Assembly (NCBI GenBank): GCA_964247385.1
Contig: CAXTUB010000013.1
Span: forward strand, 18,689-82,688
DNA from: TMP-86 sp964247385
Lineage (GTDB): Bacteria; Pseudomonadota; Gammaproteobacteria; Steroidobacterales; Steroidobacteraceae
Direction of reading: 5' to 3'
Length of the DNA: 64,000 nt
Part shown: positions 41,743 through 51,857 of the stretch, piece after piece
How the letters are laid out: each line of letters begins with the position of its first letter
Position numbering within the stretch: the stretch's first letter is position 1
Notes under the pieces: generated by a model
What the model saw: only the letters and a program-made list of their open reading frames with translations
The model's database searches: none
What the model was told of the DNA's origin: nothing
Made by a program: the position numbers and the translations under genes

Positions 41743-42949
41743 ATCCACCCGCATCGTTCATCCGCCGCAGGTGCAAGTGCCCGCGGACAATCGGCCGCTG
41801 GTCGCGCCCATCTATCAGTCGGTCAAGTTTGAGTTGGACACCACGGCGGAAACGCAAGCCCTATTGCGCGGCGCGCGTGATGGCTATTTCTACCAGCGCA
41901 CATCGAACCCGACGCTGCGCCAGCTCGAGCTCACGCTCGCTGAGCTTCAGCAGCAGGAAGAGGGGCTCCTCGTCTCATCGGGCGCAGGCGCGATGGCGGC
42001 GTGCCTCACCGCGCTGTGCAAGGCGGGCGACCACATTCTGGGGTTCATCGAATCCTATGCGCCCACGCGGCATTTCATCGCGAGAATTCTCGGGCGCTAC
42101 GGCGTCACGCACGAATGGGTGTCCATCGAGGATCGCAGCGCCATCGAGCGCGCGCTGGCGGCGCGGGCCACGCGCGCCGTGGTGTTCGAAAGCCCCACCA
42201 ATCCCATCACCAAGATCGCTGACCTCGAGCACTTGATCGCTGCGGCACAGAGCGCAGGCGCGCTCACCATCATGGATAACACGTTCGCGGGGTTTCACAA
42301 TCACGGACGTCTCGGCATCGACGTGCACGTGCACAGCTTGACCAAATATGCTTCGGGCCATGGCGATGTCATGGGCGGCGCCATCCTGACCTCGAGCCGC
42401 ATCGCGCGCGGCATGCGTAAGGATTTGAGCGTGCTCGGCAACACACTCGATCCGCACGCGGCTTTCTTGATTCAGCGAGGAATGCGCACGTACTTCGTGC
42501 GCTATGCGCGGCAATGCGAGAGCGCGCTGGGCGTTGCGCGATTCTTGCGGCAGCAAGCGCAAGTCGCGCGAGTCTTCTATCCAGGCCTGCCGGATCATCC
42601 GCAGCATGCGTTGGCCGCGCGGCAAATGTCTGACTTTGGCACCGTGGTCGCATTCGAGCTGCGCGCGGGTGCGGGCGCGGGCGCGGGTGCGGGCGCGAGC
42701 GCTGGCGCGGGCGCGGGTGCGGACCGGAGTAGCGCATTGGCCGATGCATTGCAGCTGTTTGCGATCTCCGCCAGCATCGGCTCGACGGAATCCCTGGTGA
42801 TGCCGTCGGCCTTATTGATGCCGTTGGATCTCAACGAAGCCGAGCGGGCCGCGGCGTGGCTGAGTGAAGGTACGGTGCGGCTATCCATCGGACTCGAGCA
42901 CGCCGATGATCTGATCGCTGACCTGGCGCAAGCATTGCGCCGTTTGTGA
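41735..42949 (+). CDS. Cystathionine gamma-synthase/lyase family PLP enzyme
   Basis: 404 residues from ATG 41735; an in-frame GTG at 41726 is an alternative. Typical Cys/Met metabolism PLP fold: YQRTSNPTLRQLE, SSGAGAMAACLTAL, ESPTNPITKIADL, and the PLP lysine Lys204 in HSLTKYASGHGDVMGG. C-terminal SIGSTESLVMPSALLMP replaces the usual SLGGVESL. An Ala-Gly tract of 19 residues (311-329) interrupts a normally short loop. It overlaps potI, so it may act on a substrate related to the transporter, but a sulfur amino acid enzyme is equally possible. Confidence 0.85.
   Translation: MDKSTRIVHPPQVQVPADNRPLVAPIYQSVKFELDTTAETQALLRGARDGYFYQRTSNPTLRQLELTLAELQQQEEGLLVSSGAGAMAACLTALCKAGDHILGFIESYAPTRHFIARILGRYGVTHEWVSIEDRSAIERALAARATRAVVFESPTNPITKIADLEHLIAAAQSAGALTIMDNTFAGFHNHGRLGIDVHVHSLTKYASGHGDVMGGAILTSSRIARGMRKDLSVLGNTLDPHAAFLIQRGMRTYFVRYARQCESALGVARFLRQQAQVARVFYPGLPDHPQHALAARQMSDFGTVVAFELRAGAGAGAGAGASAGAGAGADRSSALADALQLFAISASIGSTESLVMPSALLMPLDLNEAERAAAWLSEGTVRLSIGLEHADDLIADLAQALRRL
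42665..42721 (+). repeat. In-frame GCG-GGY repeat encoding an Ala-Gly tract
   Basis: Nineteen codons alternate Ala and Gly (one Ser for Gly) using mostly gcg and ggc/ggt. It lies in a surface loop of the PLP enzyme where relatives have a shorter segment. Such short tandem hexamers expand and contract by slippage in steps of two codons without breaking the frame. Confidence 0.8.
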
Positions 42950-42992
42950 TCCGCTTCGCATTCCGCTCTCAAGGCTGAGCCGCCGCCGCCGA

Positions 42993-43913
42993 TTGATGGA
43001 AAATGTCGCACGCGCGTCGAGCGCATGCAGCGGCGGGATGCGGGTTCTTATGGCGTTGAGTTCCATGGCGGTCGTTGCAGAGAACTCCGAAATGGAGCAA
43101 GCGCGCGCGCATCTGTCGAGCGCAGCACGCGCCCCGCAATCCATCGCGCCCATGCCCCGCGTCTGCACGGAGCTCGCAGCGCTCGCCGCCAAGGATTCGA
43201 CCGACGCGTCTCAATATGCGAAGCTGATTCAGACTGATCCTGCGCTGGCCGGTGAGATCTTGCGCTATGCGAATTCGCCGGCGCTCCGCCCGCGTAACCC
43301 CGTGACCTCGCTCCAACAAGCCGTGTCATGGCTGGGCATCGCCGAAGTCCGCAATACGACGTCCGCCATCATGCTGCGCGGCGAGGTATTCAACGCGCCC
43401 GGACACGAACGGGAGTCGGAAGAGTTTTGGCGCGAGGCGTCGGTCGCGGGGCTGTGGGCCAAAGAGCTTGCACGCATGCGCCGCCGGCATGTCGAGTCCG
43501 CTTTCTTGACGGCGCTCATGCATCGCGCCGGCGCGGCGCTCGCCCTGAAAATCTTGTCGCGCTATGAGCAAGATCAAAAGCGCTCACTCGCAGCCGAGTC
43601 ATTCGATGCGCTCATCGCCGAGTTCGAGCCCATCTTCGGGCCTCTCTTGATGCGCAGTTGGCGCGTGCCGGCCGACGTGCAGCGCGCCGTCATGGATTGG
43701 CGGAATTATGCGGCGTCTGAGCAACTCGAGCTCGCGGCGACGGCGTTTGCGTCGCACGTGTGTGCATTGCACACGCTGCATGGCGACGTGGTGACGGAAG
43801 AAATGGTTCTGGAATGCCCCGCGCTCGAGTCGCTTGGCCTTTTCCCCCATCAACGGGCGGCGTTGCTCGAAAAGCGGCAGGCGATTTCCGAGCAGGCGGG
43901 CTTGAGCGCGTGA
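42993..43913 (+). CDS. HDOD domain protein (second copy in window)
   Basis: 306 residues from ATG 42993; ATGs at 43038, 43050 or 43092 are also possible and no ribosome binding site clearly decides. The HDOD domain spans about residues 50-250: PMPRVCTELAALAAKD, then DPALAGEILRYANSPALRP, WLGIAEVRNTTSAIML and FLTALMHRAGAALALKIL; the HD pair is replaced (MHRAG). It is a non-enzymatic signalling module. Its stop overlaps the sthA start (GTGA), which suggests it is co-expressed with the transhydrogenase. Confidence 0.82.
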   Translation: MMENVARASSACSGGMRVLMALSSMAVVAENSEMEQARAHLSSAARAPQSIAPMPRVCTELAALAAKDSTDASQYAKLIQTDPALAGEILRYANSPALRPRNPVTSLQQAVSWLGIAEVRNTTSAIMLRGEVFNAPGHERESEEFWREASVAGLWAKELARMRRRHVESAFLTALMHRAGAALALKILSRYEQDQKRSLAAESFDALIAEFEPIFGPLLMRSWRVPADVQRAVMDWRNYAASEQLELAATAFASHVCALHTLHGDVVTEEMVLECPALESLGLFPHQRAALLEKRQAISEQAGLSA

Positions 43914-45382
43914 GCGATCGCGCATTCGATTTCGTGAGCATCGGCTCCGGCCCGGCCGGAATGAAAGCCGCGGTGCAGGCGGCGAAGGCCGGCTTTCGAG
44001 TGGCCGTCATCGAGGACTCCGCACAGGTCGGCGGAGCATGCTTGCTGACCGGCACCATTCCGAGCAAGGCGTTGCGGGAGCAGGCGCTGCGTTTCAGCCG
44101 AATGCGCAACACCGCTTCCGCCATGGCTGTGGAGCTGGATTCCACGGCCCCGCTCTCTGCGCTCCTGCACGGAGTGGAGCAGGTGGTAAGTGCGCAAGAC
44201 CAGTATCTGCGAGCGCAGCTCAAGAGAAACGAGATCGAGCTCATGCGCGGCCGAGCATCCTTCGTCGGGTCGGGAAAGCTCGCGGTCGAGCTGTTGAGCG
44301 GACATACGAGATCTCTCTCCGCGAGCAAGATCCTCATTGCCACCGGCTCCCGGCCACGGCATGTCGATTCCGTGCCCGTGGATCATGAGCGCATTCTGGA
44401 TAGCGATTCCATCCTGAGTCTGAGCTACGTGCCGCGATCGCTCGTTGTCTTGGGGAGCGGTGTCATCGCGTGCGAATACGCCTCCATCTTTGCAGCGCTC
44501 GGCTGTGCCGTGACCATGGTGGACAAATCTCCCGAGCCGCTGAGTTTCTTGGATGCAGAACTACGGCACGCGTTCGTGCAGGAATTTTCCCGTGCTGGCG
44601 GCGTGTATTGCGGCGGAGTTGAGGTGCAGGGAGCGGAGTTCGACGGGTTCTCATCGGTCAGAGTGCATTTGAAAGACCGGGAGCCCTTGCAAGCGGACAT
44701 TGTGCTCGCCGCCATGGGGCGAATCGCGAACGTCGAAGGCATCGGACTCGATGCGCTCAAGATCGCCATGACCCCACGCGGCCACGTGCAAGTCGACGGG
44801 CACTTCGCAACCAACATCGCCGGTATGTATGCCGCGGGGGATGTGATCGGACCGCCGGCGCTTGCGTGCGCAGCGGCGGATCAGGGCCGGCAGGCCGCAC
44901 GCGCGGCGCTCGGCTTGAGCTCGAGCTTGATCAACGAGCTGATTCCCACCGGCGTGTATACGATTCCGGAAATTGCCTGCGTCGGTCTCACGCTTACCGA
45001 AGCCGGGAAGCGCCGAATTCCCGTCATCGTCGGCCGCGCCGCATTTGCCGAAGTGGCGCGCGCGCATATCGTCGGGCAGCAGGGCGGACTGCTGCGCTTG
45101 ATCTGCGAGCGCGGTTCGTTGCGAGTTCTCGGTGCGCAGGTGGTGGGCGAGGGCGCGGCGGAGCTCGTGCATCTCGGCCAGTGCGCCATCGCCTCTTCAG
45201 CCACCGCCAATTTTTTCGTCGAGCAAGTGTTCAACTTCCCGACTTTGACCGAGGCTTACCGGATCGCCGCGTTCGATGCCATCAAGCAAGAAGCGGGCGG
45301 CGCTCAGGCGCCAGCGGCGGATACCCAGGCGCCAGCAGCCGGAGCTCACGCGCTGGTGATGCCGCGCACCCGCGTTGGCTGA
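43910..45382 (+). CDS. sthA: Soluble pyridine nucleotide transhydrogenase
   Basis: 490 residues from GTG 43910. An FAD flavoprotein that re-oxidises NADPH with NAD+. FAD motif SIGSGPAGMKAAVQAAKAG (10-28). The site equivalent to the disulfide of lipoamide dehydrogenases is CLLTGT, with Cys44 but Thr49 in place of the second Cys, the Sth hallmark. The NAD motif VLGSGVIACEYASIFAALG and MYAAGDVIGPPALA follow. The last 30 residues are an Ala/Pro-rich tail beyond the usual end, whose last codons overlap the convergent aceK gene by 37 bp. Confidence 0.92.
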   Translation: MSDRAFDFVSIGSGPAGMKAAVQAAKAGFRVAVIEDSAQVGGACLLTGTIPSKALREQALRFSRMRNTASAMAVELDSTAPLSALLHGVEQVVSAQDQYLRAQLKRNEIELMRGRASFVGSGKLAVELLSGHTRSLSASKILIATGSRPRHVDSVPVDHERILDSDSILSLSYVPRSLVVLGSGVIACEYASIFAALGCAVTMVDKSPEPLSFLDAELRHAFVQEFSRAGGVYCGGVEVQGAEFDGFSSVRVHLKDREPLQADIVLAAMGRIANVEGIGLDALKIAMTPRGHVQVDGHFATNIAGMYAAGDVIGPPALACAAADQGRQAARAALGLSSSLINELIPTGVYTIPEIACVGLTLTEAGKRRIPVIVGRAAFAEVARAHIVGQQGGLLRLICERGSLRVLGAQVVGEGAAELVHLGQCAIASSATANFFVEQVFNFPTLTEAYRIAAFDAIKQEAGGAQAPAADTQAPAAGAHALVMPRTRVG

Positions 45383-47079
45383 TAGGGCAGCACTTCCAAG
45401 AACTCACCTTGCCGTACGCGCGCTTGCACCGAGCGCCAGAATGCCGCTGTGAGCACCTCGCCGTGAAACTTCAAGAACAGTTCGCGCAGCTCGTCATCGA
45501 ACCCCAAGAAATTGATGAAGGTCTCGGGAAACACATCGTTGTCGGCCACGTAGTACCAAGCCTCGGCGCGCAGCTCGTCATCCTCGGTCGCTGCCTGAGG
45601 CACATCACGGAAACGGCAGTCGGTGACGGCGCATAACTCGTCGTAGTCATAAAAGATGACGCGGCCATGCCGGGTCACCCCAAAATTCTTCAACAGCAGG
45701 TCGCCGGCGAAAATATTGGTATAGGCCAGATCCCGAATGGCCTGGCCGTAATCCAGCACCGCGCCGCGCGCCTGCGCGCGATCCGCCGATCTCAAATAGA
45801 GGTTCAGCGGCACCATGCGCCGCTCGATATAGCAATGACCGATGATGAGATCATCGCCTTCGATGTGCACGGTGACCGCCGCCTCGTGCAACAGTTCCTC
45901 GAGCAGCGCTCGTGAGAAGCGCGCCAGGGGAAAGCGCAGGCGCTTGAACTCCTGCGCATCCACGAGCCGCCCGGCGCGATCGTGCTTGAACACGAGGTCA
46001 TACTTCTCCAGCACCTCCTCGCGCAAAATATTTTTCGGGTAGGCGAATCGATCGCGGATCACTTTGAAGACCACATCGAAGGAGGGCAAGGTGAACACCA
46101 CCATGACGAGCCCGCGCTCGCCGGGCGCGATGACAAACTCGTCAGTCGATTGACCGAGGTGCCGGAACAATTCGCGGTAGCGCTCGGTCTTGCCTTGACG
46201 TGCACGGCCCAGCACGGTGAACAATTCGCTGATGGGCTTGCGCGGCAGCATGGAGTGCAAGAACAGCACCGCTTCGCCGACATGCTCGAGATCCACGTGG
46301 TAGTAGCTGCGCGTGAAGCTGAACACGACGCTGACCGGGTCTTCGCGCGTGATCACGGCATCGACCAGCACTCCTGCATCGCTGTGCTTCAACGCGATGA
46401 CGAGGGGGCAGTTCCAATCCGGTCCGCTCAGCTTTCCGACGAGGTACGCGCGCGTGATCTGAAAGAAAAGCGGCCGAATGATTTCCACGCGCTCGATGCG
46501 GCCCTCGTCGTTTCGCCGCTCGCCGGCTTGCGATATGCACTGTGAGGCGATCTCGCTCGCGATCACAGCCACCGATTGATCGAAATTGCGATACGGGGCC
46601 TTGAAGCGGAAGTCGCTCAAGACTTCCTCGAACAACAGCTCGAGCGAGCCGCGGTTCACATACGTCGCGGTCTCGACGTGCGGATCGACTCCGCGCAGCG
46701 CATCCAGATCGAGCGCAACGAATTCGATGTGTGAATCGACGCCGACGGTGCCGAACAGATCGCGCGAGGTCGAGCTGAAGAACGTCTTCATGAACTCGTT
46801 GTCGGGCATGCGCTCGATGAGCTCGCTGAAACATCGTTTGGCGTTCATCCAAAGAGCACGCTCGTGAATCGCCGCGCCGAAACGCGCCTCGAGCGCCGTG
46901 ACATTTTGCTTCACTCGATGGTCGTACAGCTCGATGCGCTCGACCGCATCCAGCTGCGCGCCCACCCAATCACGCGCCTCGAAGCGGTGAGGCGCGCGGC
47001 GCGTGATGGCGCGAAAATCCGCGTTGTACTGCGCAAACGCGCCGATGATGGCTCGCGCGACTTCTTCGGCGGTGGTCAA
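45346..47079 (-). CDS. aceK: Isocitrate dehydrogenase kinase/phosphatase
   Basis: 577 residues, the normal length. AceK phosphorylates and dephosphorylates Icd to set flux between the TCA cycle and the glyoxylate bypass. Recognised from the N-terminus (VARAIIGAFAQYNADFRAITRRAP), the ATP-binding loop APGERGLVMVVFTLPSFDVVFKVIRDRF (about 318-345) and the catalytic region FGVTRHGRVIFYDYDELCAVTDCRFR. It lies about 150 bp downstream of icd on the same strand; that gap has no gene that I can see. Malate synthase and isocitrate lyase genes are not in the window. Confidence 0.95.
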   Translation of the reverse strand: MTTAEEVARAIIGAFAQYNADFRAITRRAPHRFEARDWVGAQLDAVERIELYDHRVKQNVTALEARFGAAIHERALWMNAKRCFSELIERMPDNEFMKTFFSSTSRDLFGTVGVDSHIEFVALDLDALRGVDPHVETATYVNRGSLELLFEEVLSDFRFKAPYRNFDQSVAVIASEIASQCISQAGERRNDEGRIERVEIIRPLFFQITRAYLVGKLSGPDWNCPLVIALKHSDAGVLVDAVITREDPVSVVFSFTRSYYHVDLEHVGEAVLFLHSMLPRKPISELFTVLGRARQGKTERYRELFRHLGQSTDEFVIAPGERGLVMVVFTLPSFDVVFKVIRDRFAYPKNILREEVLEKYDLVFKHDRAGRLVDAQEFKRLRFPLARFSRALLEELLHEAAVTVHIEGDDLIIGHCYIERRMVPLNLYLRSADRAQARGAVLDYGQAIRDLAYTNIFAGDLLLKNFGVTRHGRVIFYDYDELCAVTDCRFRDVPQAATEDDELRAEAWYYVADNDVFPETFINFLGFDDELRELFLKFHGEVLTAAFWRSVQARVRQGEFLEVLPYQPTRVRGITSA

Positions 47080-47233
47080 GGGAAGCGGGGCGGATCGCGT
47101 AGCGTTGCGATGACTGCCACGCCGCGTCCATTGATTCGGATGACTTTCTGAAGGTGGGTTCGCAGCCCTCGCGCAACAATTTCGCCGCGATTTTGCGAGT
47201 GCAGCTGAGTCATCGCGCGTTTTGACGGTCGGT

Positions 47234-48541
<1,308 letters not shown>

Positions 48542-48709
48542 GCGGGGACTCTCTTAAGATCGGGCGGGCAATGCTAGCATTGCGCGTGCGGCCGTGGACC
48601 AAACCACGCCGCGGAACCGCGCAAGCGCAGCGAAGACACGCAAAGTTTTTTCAACACAGAGACCGCTATTCGAACGCTCGATTCATGGCCCGCGCGCGAC
48701 CGCTTCTGG

Positions 48710-49867
48710 ATGCCGGCCGAATTCGAGCGGCACGCAGGGTGCTGGATGCTGTGGCCGGAGCGCTGCGATACCTGGCGCGATGGCGCCAAACCTGCGCAAG
48801 CCGCGTTCACGGCGGTGGCGCATGCCATCGCGGCGGGAGAGCCTGTGACGGTGGGCGTGTCGGCGCAGCAGTACCTGCATGCGCGGGCGCGGCTCGATTC
48901 GCGCATTCGAGTGTTGGAGCTGTCCACCGACGATGCCTGGGCTCGCGATACGGGCGCGACATTCGTCGTCAACTCCGCAGGTCGGCGGCGCGCCGTGGAT
49001 TGGATGTTCAACGCCTGGGGTGGACAGGCGGGCGGGCTGTTTTGGCCCTGGAATCGAGATGACGAGGTGGCGCGCAAGATGGCCGAAGTCGAAGGCGTGG
49101 ATCGCTACCGCGCGCCGCTCGTCCTGGAAGGCGGCGCCGTTCACGTCGACGGGCAAGGCACGTGTCTCACCACCGAAGAGTGCTTGCTAAATCCCAATCG
49201 CAATGCCGGCATGACTCGCAGCGAGATCGAAGAGTTGCTGTGCAGGTATCTCGGTGTGCAACGTGTGATCTGGCTGGCACGCGGAGTGTATCTGGATGAA
49301 ACCGGCGGTCACATCGATGAGTTGGCGTGTTTTGTCAGACCGGGTCATGTGCTCCTGACGTGGACCGACAACCCACGTGATCCGCAGTACGCCATCTCGC
49401 GCGATGCACTGCAGCGGTTGAGCTCGGCGCGCGATGCGCGTGGCCGCGCGCTCGTCGTGCACAAGATCCCGCAGCCCGACCCCATGCATATGACGTCGAA
49501 GGAAGCCGCCGGCATCGACTTGCGCGAGGGAAGCCGGCCGCGGTGCGCGGGCGATCGCTTGGCAGGCTCGTATGTCAACTTTTACGTGGGCAACGGCGTT
49601 GTGGTCATGCCGAAATTTAATCGGCCGCAAGATGCAGCCGCGGCGAGAGTGCTCGCGCGATTGTTCCCCACGCGCAAAATCAAGCCGGTCGAAACGCGCG
49701 AAATACTTTTGGGCGGAGGAAACATTCATTGCATTACTCAGCAGATTCCCGCGAGCATTGCACGCGGCGCAAGCCGCACGCACCGCATGGCGGGCCCGCG
49801 CCGTGCGAGTGGAATGCGCCGGCCACACCGCGCAAGCCGCCGCACGGACCCAAGACCAAGACCATGA
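48710..49867 (+). CDS. aguA: Agmatine deiminase
   Basis: 385 residues from ATG 48710. Hydrolyses agmatine to N-carbamoylputrescine and ammonia, feeding AguB. MPAEFERHAGCWMLWPER at the N-terminus, DDAWARDTGATFVVN, GGHIDELACFV and the nucleophile Cys341 in GGGNIHCITQQ identify it. Family members have about 14 residues before MPAE; the frame is open upstream and encodes TLDSWPARDRFW, so the real start may be an ATT at 48668. After CITQQIP the protein continues with about 38 Arg/Pro-rich residues not found in relatives. Confidence 0.9.
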   Translation: MPAEFERHAGCWMLWPERCDTWRDGAKPAQAAFTAVAHAIAAGEPVTVGVSAQQYLHARARLDSRIRVLELSTDDAWARDTGATFVVNSAGRRRAVDWMFNAWGGQAGGLFWPWNRDDEVARKMAEVEGVDRYRAPLVLEGGAVHVDGQGTCLTTEECLLNPNRNAGMTRSEIEELLCRYLGVQRVIWLARGVYLDETGGHIDELACFVRPGHVLLTWTDNPRDPQYAISRDALQRLSSARDARGRALVVHKIPQPDPMHMTSKEAAGIDLREGSRPRCAGDRLAGSYVNFYVGNGVVVMPKFNRPQDAAAARVLARLFPTRKIKPVETREILLGGGNIHCITQQIPASIARGASRTHRMAGPRRASGMRRPHRASRRTDPRPRP

Positions 49868-49997
49868 CCGTGACCCGACACCTGTGCCTCGGCATGGAAC
49901 GAATGGTTCGCAGCGCCTTCCAAGACTTCGTTCTCATGCCCCAAGGGGGCTTGGGGCAATCGACCGGCTCGGGCCATTTCCAGCACTCAAAGGCATC

Positions 49998-51827
49998 ATG
50001 ACATCGAAAATCAAGCGAGCATTTCGAGGCTGGTTGAGCCTCGGCCTCATGGCCGCGGCGCTCACCACGGCCTGTGGCGGGCACAATAATTTCCGCAGTG
50101 GCTACGGAAATCTCTTCGTCAGCTACAGCGCCGCGCGCAGCTCGTTCGCGAGTTATCGCGTGCAGATCACCTCGGTGACGCTGACGCGCAGCGATGGCGT
50201 TTCGGTCAATGCCATTTCGGCCGCGCAAATCGCGGATCTTGCGGCACTTGGAGACATGCAAGAACTGGTGGGCAACACCGCCATCCCCATCGGCACGTAC
50301 GTGTCAGCCACCGTGAATCTCGATTACACCAATGCGTTGCTCGTGGCGAACGTGAATGGCGTGCCCACTACGGCGAGTGTCGTCGATGCCACGGGTGCAG
50401 CACCCAAGGCCGTCTCGGTCGTCGTCACGCTCGATCCCAACAATCCCGTGGTGATCGGCCAGAGCGAGGGCGAGCGGCTCGACATTCATTTCGATCTCGA
50501 GGCCTCGAGCACCATCAATGCGGCCGCCTCGCCCGCGATCGTGACCGAGCGCATCTTCGCTTCGGCCAGCAACGATCCGGACACGGGCGCCACCGTGCGC
50601 ATTCGAGGCCCGCTGGTCAGCTTCAACTCGACGCAACAGACCTACAGCGTCGTCGTGCGGCCGTTTCTCGATGAGAGCAACAATCTCGGGACATTGACTC
50701 TGTTCGGCGGCGCCGACACCGTCTACGTCATCGACAATGTCTCCCTGGCCGGCAGCGCGGGCGCGGACGCAGTAACGAAGCTTGGAACGGGTGCGATCAC
50801 CACCGCGCTGACCCGCTACGAGCCGGATGCAAAAGCCGGCAGGTTTGAATTGCAGCAAGCCTATATCGGCGCGTCAAACGAAAGCGGCGCTGCGGATCGG
50901 CTCGAAGGCACCGTCATCTCGCGCAGCGGCGATGCGCTGACGGTGCGCGGCGCAACGCTCAATTTGCGCAGCGGAAGCTTTGCGTTCTACGTCGCAGATG
51001 CCGCGGTGACTCTCGGTCCGAACACTGTGGTGAGCGTGGATGGCAGCGCAGACAATACCGGCATCGATCGCAATTCCATTTCGGTCGGCCAGCATTTAGT
51101 GGTGCTTGGGCAGGCGAGCGTGACCAATAATGTGGTCAGCATGGATGCAACCGCGGGCCGCGCGCGTCTGGTCGAAACACGGGCATTCGGCGCCATCACG
51201 AGCGCCGCGGCGGGCAGCATCGCGCTCGATTTGCGCGGGTTTGATCAATGGCCGGCGAGCGTATTCAATTTTGCGGGTACAGGCGCAAGCGCGGGTCAAG
51301 ACGCCGTCGCCTCCAACTATCTCATCGACACCGGAACCTTCGACGCTTCTACGGTGACAGGCAATGCCGTTGCGCAAGGCCGCGTTGCCCCGTTCGGCGC
51401 GGCGCCGCCGGATTTTCTTGCAAGCCTGGTGTCGTCCGTGGACGCGCAAGACGCAACGTTGGCCGTGGAGTTTTCCGGCGACGGCACCACGATGCCGTTT
51501 TCAACTGTGTCTTCGAGCGCATTGATCGTGAATCTCAGCGATCCCGCGCTCGGCGCCAAGCACGCCGTCACGGTCGGGCCTTTCAACACCGACCTGGGTC
51601 TCGGGTCGAGCCTCAGCATCGTTCCGGACAGCCAGGCGCGTGACGAGTGGGCCATCGGCAATGCCGCATCGGGCATCAGTGTCTACAGCGACTTCGGCGC
51701 GTTGACCGCCCAATTGAGCGCCGCCTCGACCGGCGGTAAGGCGGTGCGCAAGATCACCGCCGTTGGCCGCTACGATGCAGCAACCCATACGTTCACGGCC
51801 AGGCGACTCTTCGTTGCGTTGCTCTAG
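49998..51827 (+). CDS. Large lipoprotein of DUF5666/DUF4382-like type
   Basis: 609 residues from ATG 49998 (MTSKIKRAFRGWLSLGLMAAALTTAC). The start is chosen for the lipoprotein signal with lipobox TTAC; the open frame runs 142 codons further upstream, into the aguA tail. The body is all-beta and Asp/Gly/Ser/Thr-rich with recurring units such as LEGTVISRSGDALTVRGATLNL, then RNSISVGQHLVVLGQAS, as in DUF5666-type repeats. It is probably anchored to the inner leaflet of the outer membrane or surface-exposed. No catalytic motif is visible. It is convergent with the TonB-dependent receptor across about 30 bp. Confidence 0.65.
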   Translation: MTSKIKRAFRGWLSLGLMAAALTTACGGHNNFRSGYGNLFVSYSAARSSFASYRVQITSVTLTRSDGVSVNAISAAQIADLAALGDMQELVGNTAIPIGTYVSATVNLDYTNALLVANVNGVPTTASVVDATGAAPKAVSVVVTLDPNNPVVIGQSEGERLDIHFDLEASSTINAAASPAIVTERIFASASNDPDTGATVRIRGPLVSFNSTQQTYSVVVRPFLDESNNLGTLTLFGGADTVYVIDNVSLAGSAGADAVTKLGTGAITTALTRYEPDAKAGRFELQQAYIGASNESGAADRLEGTVISRSGDALTVRGATLNLRSGSFAFYVADAAVTLGPNTVVSVDGSADNTGIDRNSISVGQHLVVLGQASVTNNVVSMDATAGRARLVETRAFGAITSAAAGSIALDLRGFDQWPASVFNFAGTGASAGQDAVASNYLIDTGTFDASTVTGNAVAQGRVAPFGAAPPDFLASLVSSVDAQDATLAVEFSGDGTTMPFSTVSSSALIVNLSDPALGAKHAVTVGPFNTDLGLGSSLSIVPDSQARDEWAIGNAASGISVYSDFGALTAQLSAASTGGKAVRKITAVGRYDAATHTFTARRLFVALL

Positions 51828-51857
51828 AGGCGGTTCGGGTATCGATCGTTCGCGGAG

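Noticed and set aside
48571..49062. Alternative frame starting upstream of agmatine deiminase
   Set aside because: Arg/Ala-rich frame overlapping aguA; the conserved residues upstream of MPAE are in the aguA frame, so no frameshift is needed.
49572..49997. N-terminal extension of the large lipoprotein frame
   Set aside because: It overlaps the end of aguA and would bury the lipoprotein signal at residue 143; ATG 49998 restores a normal signal.
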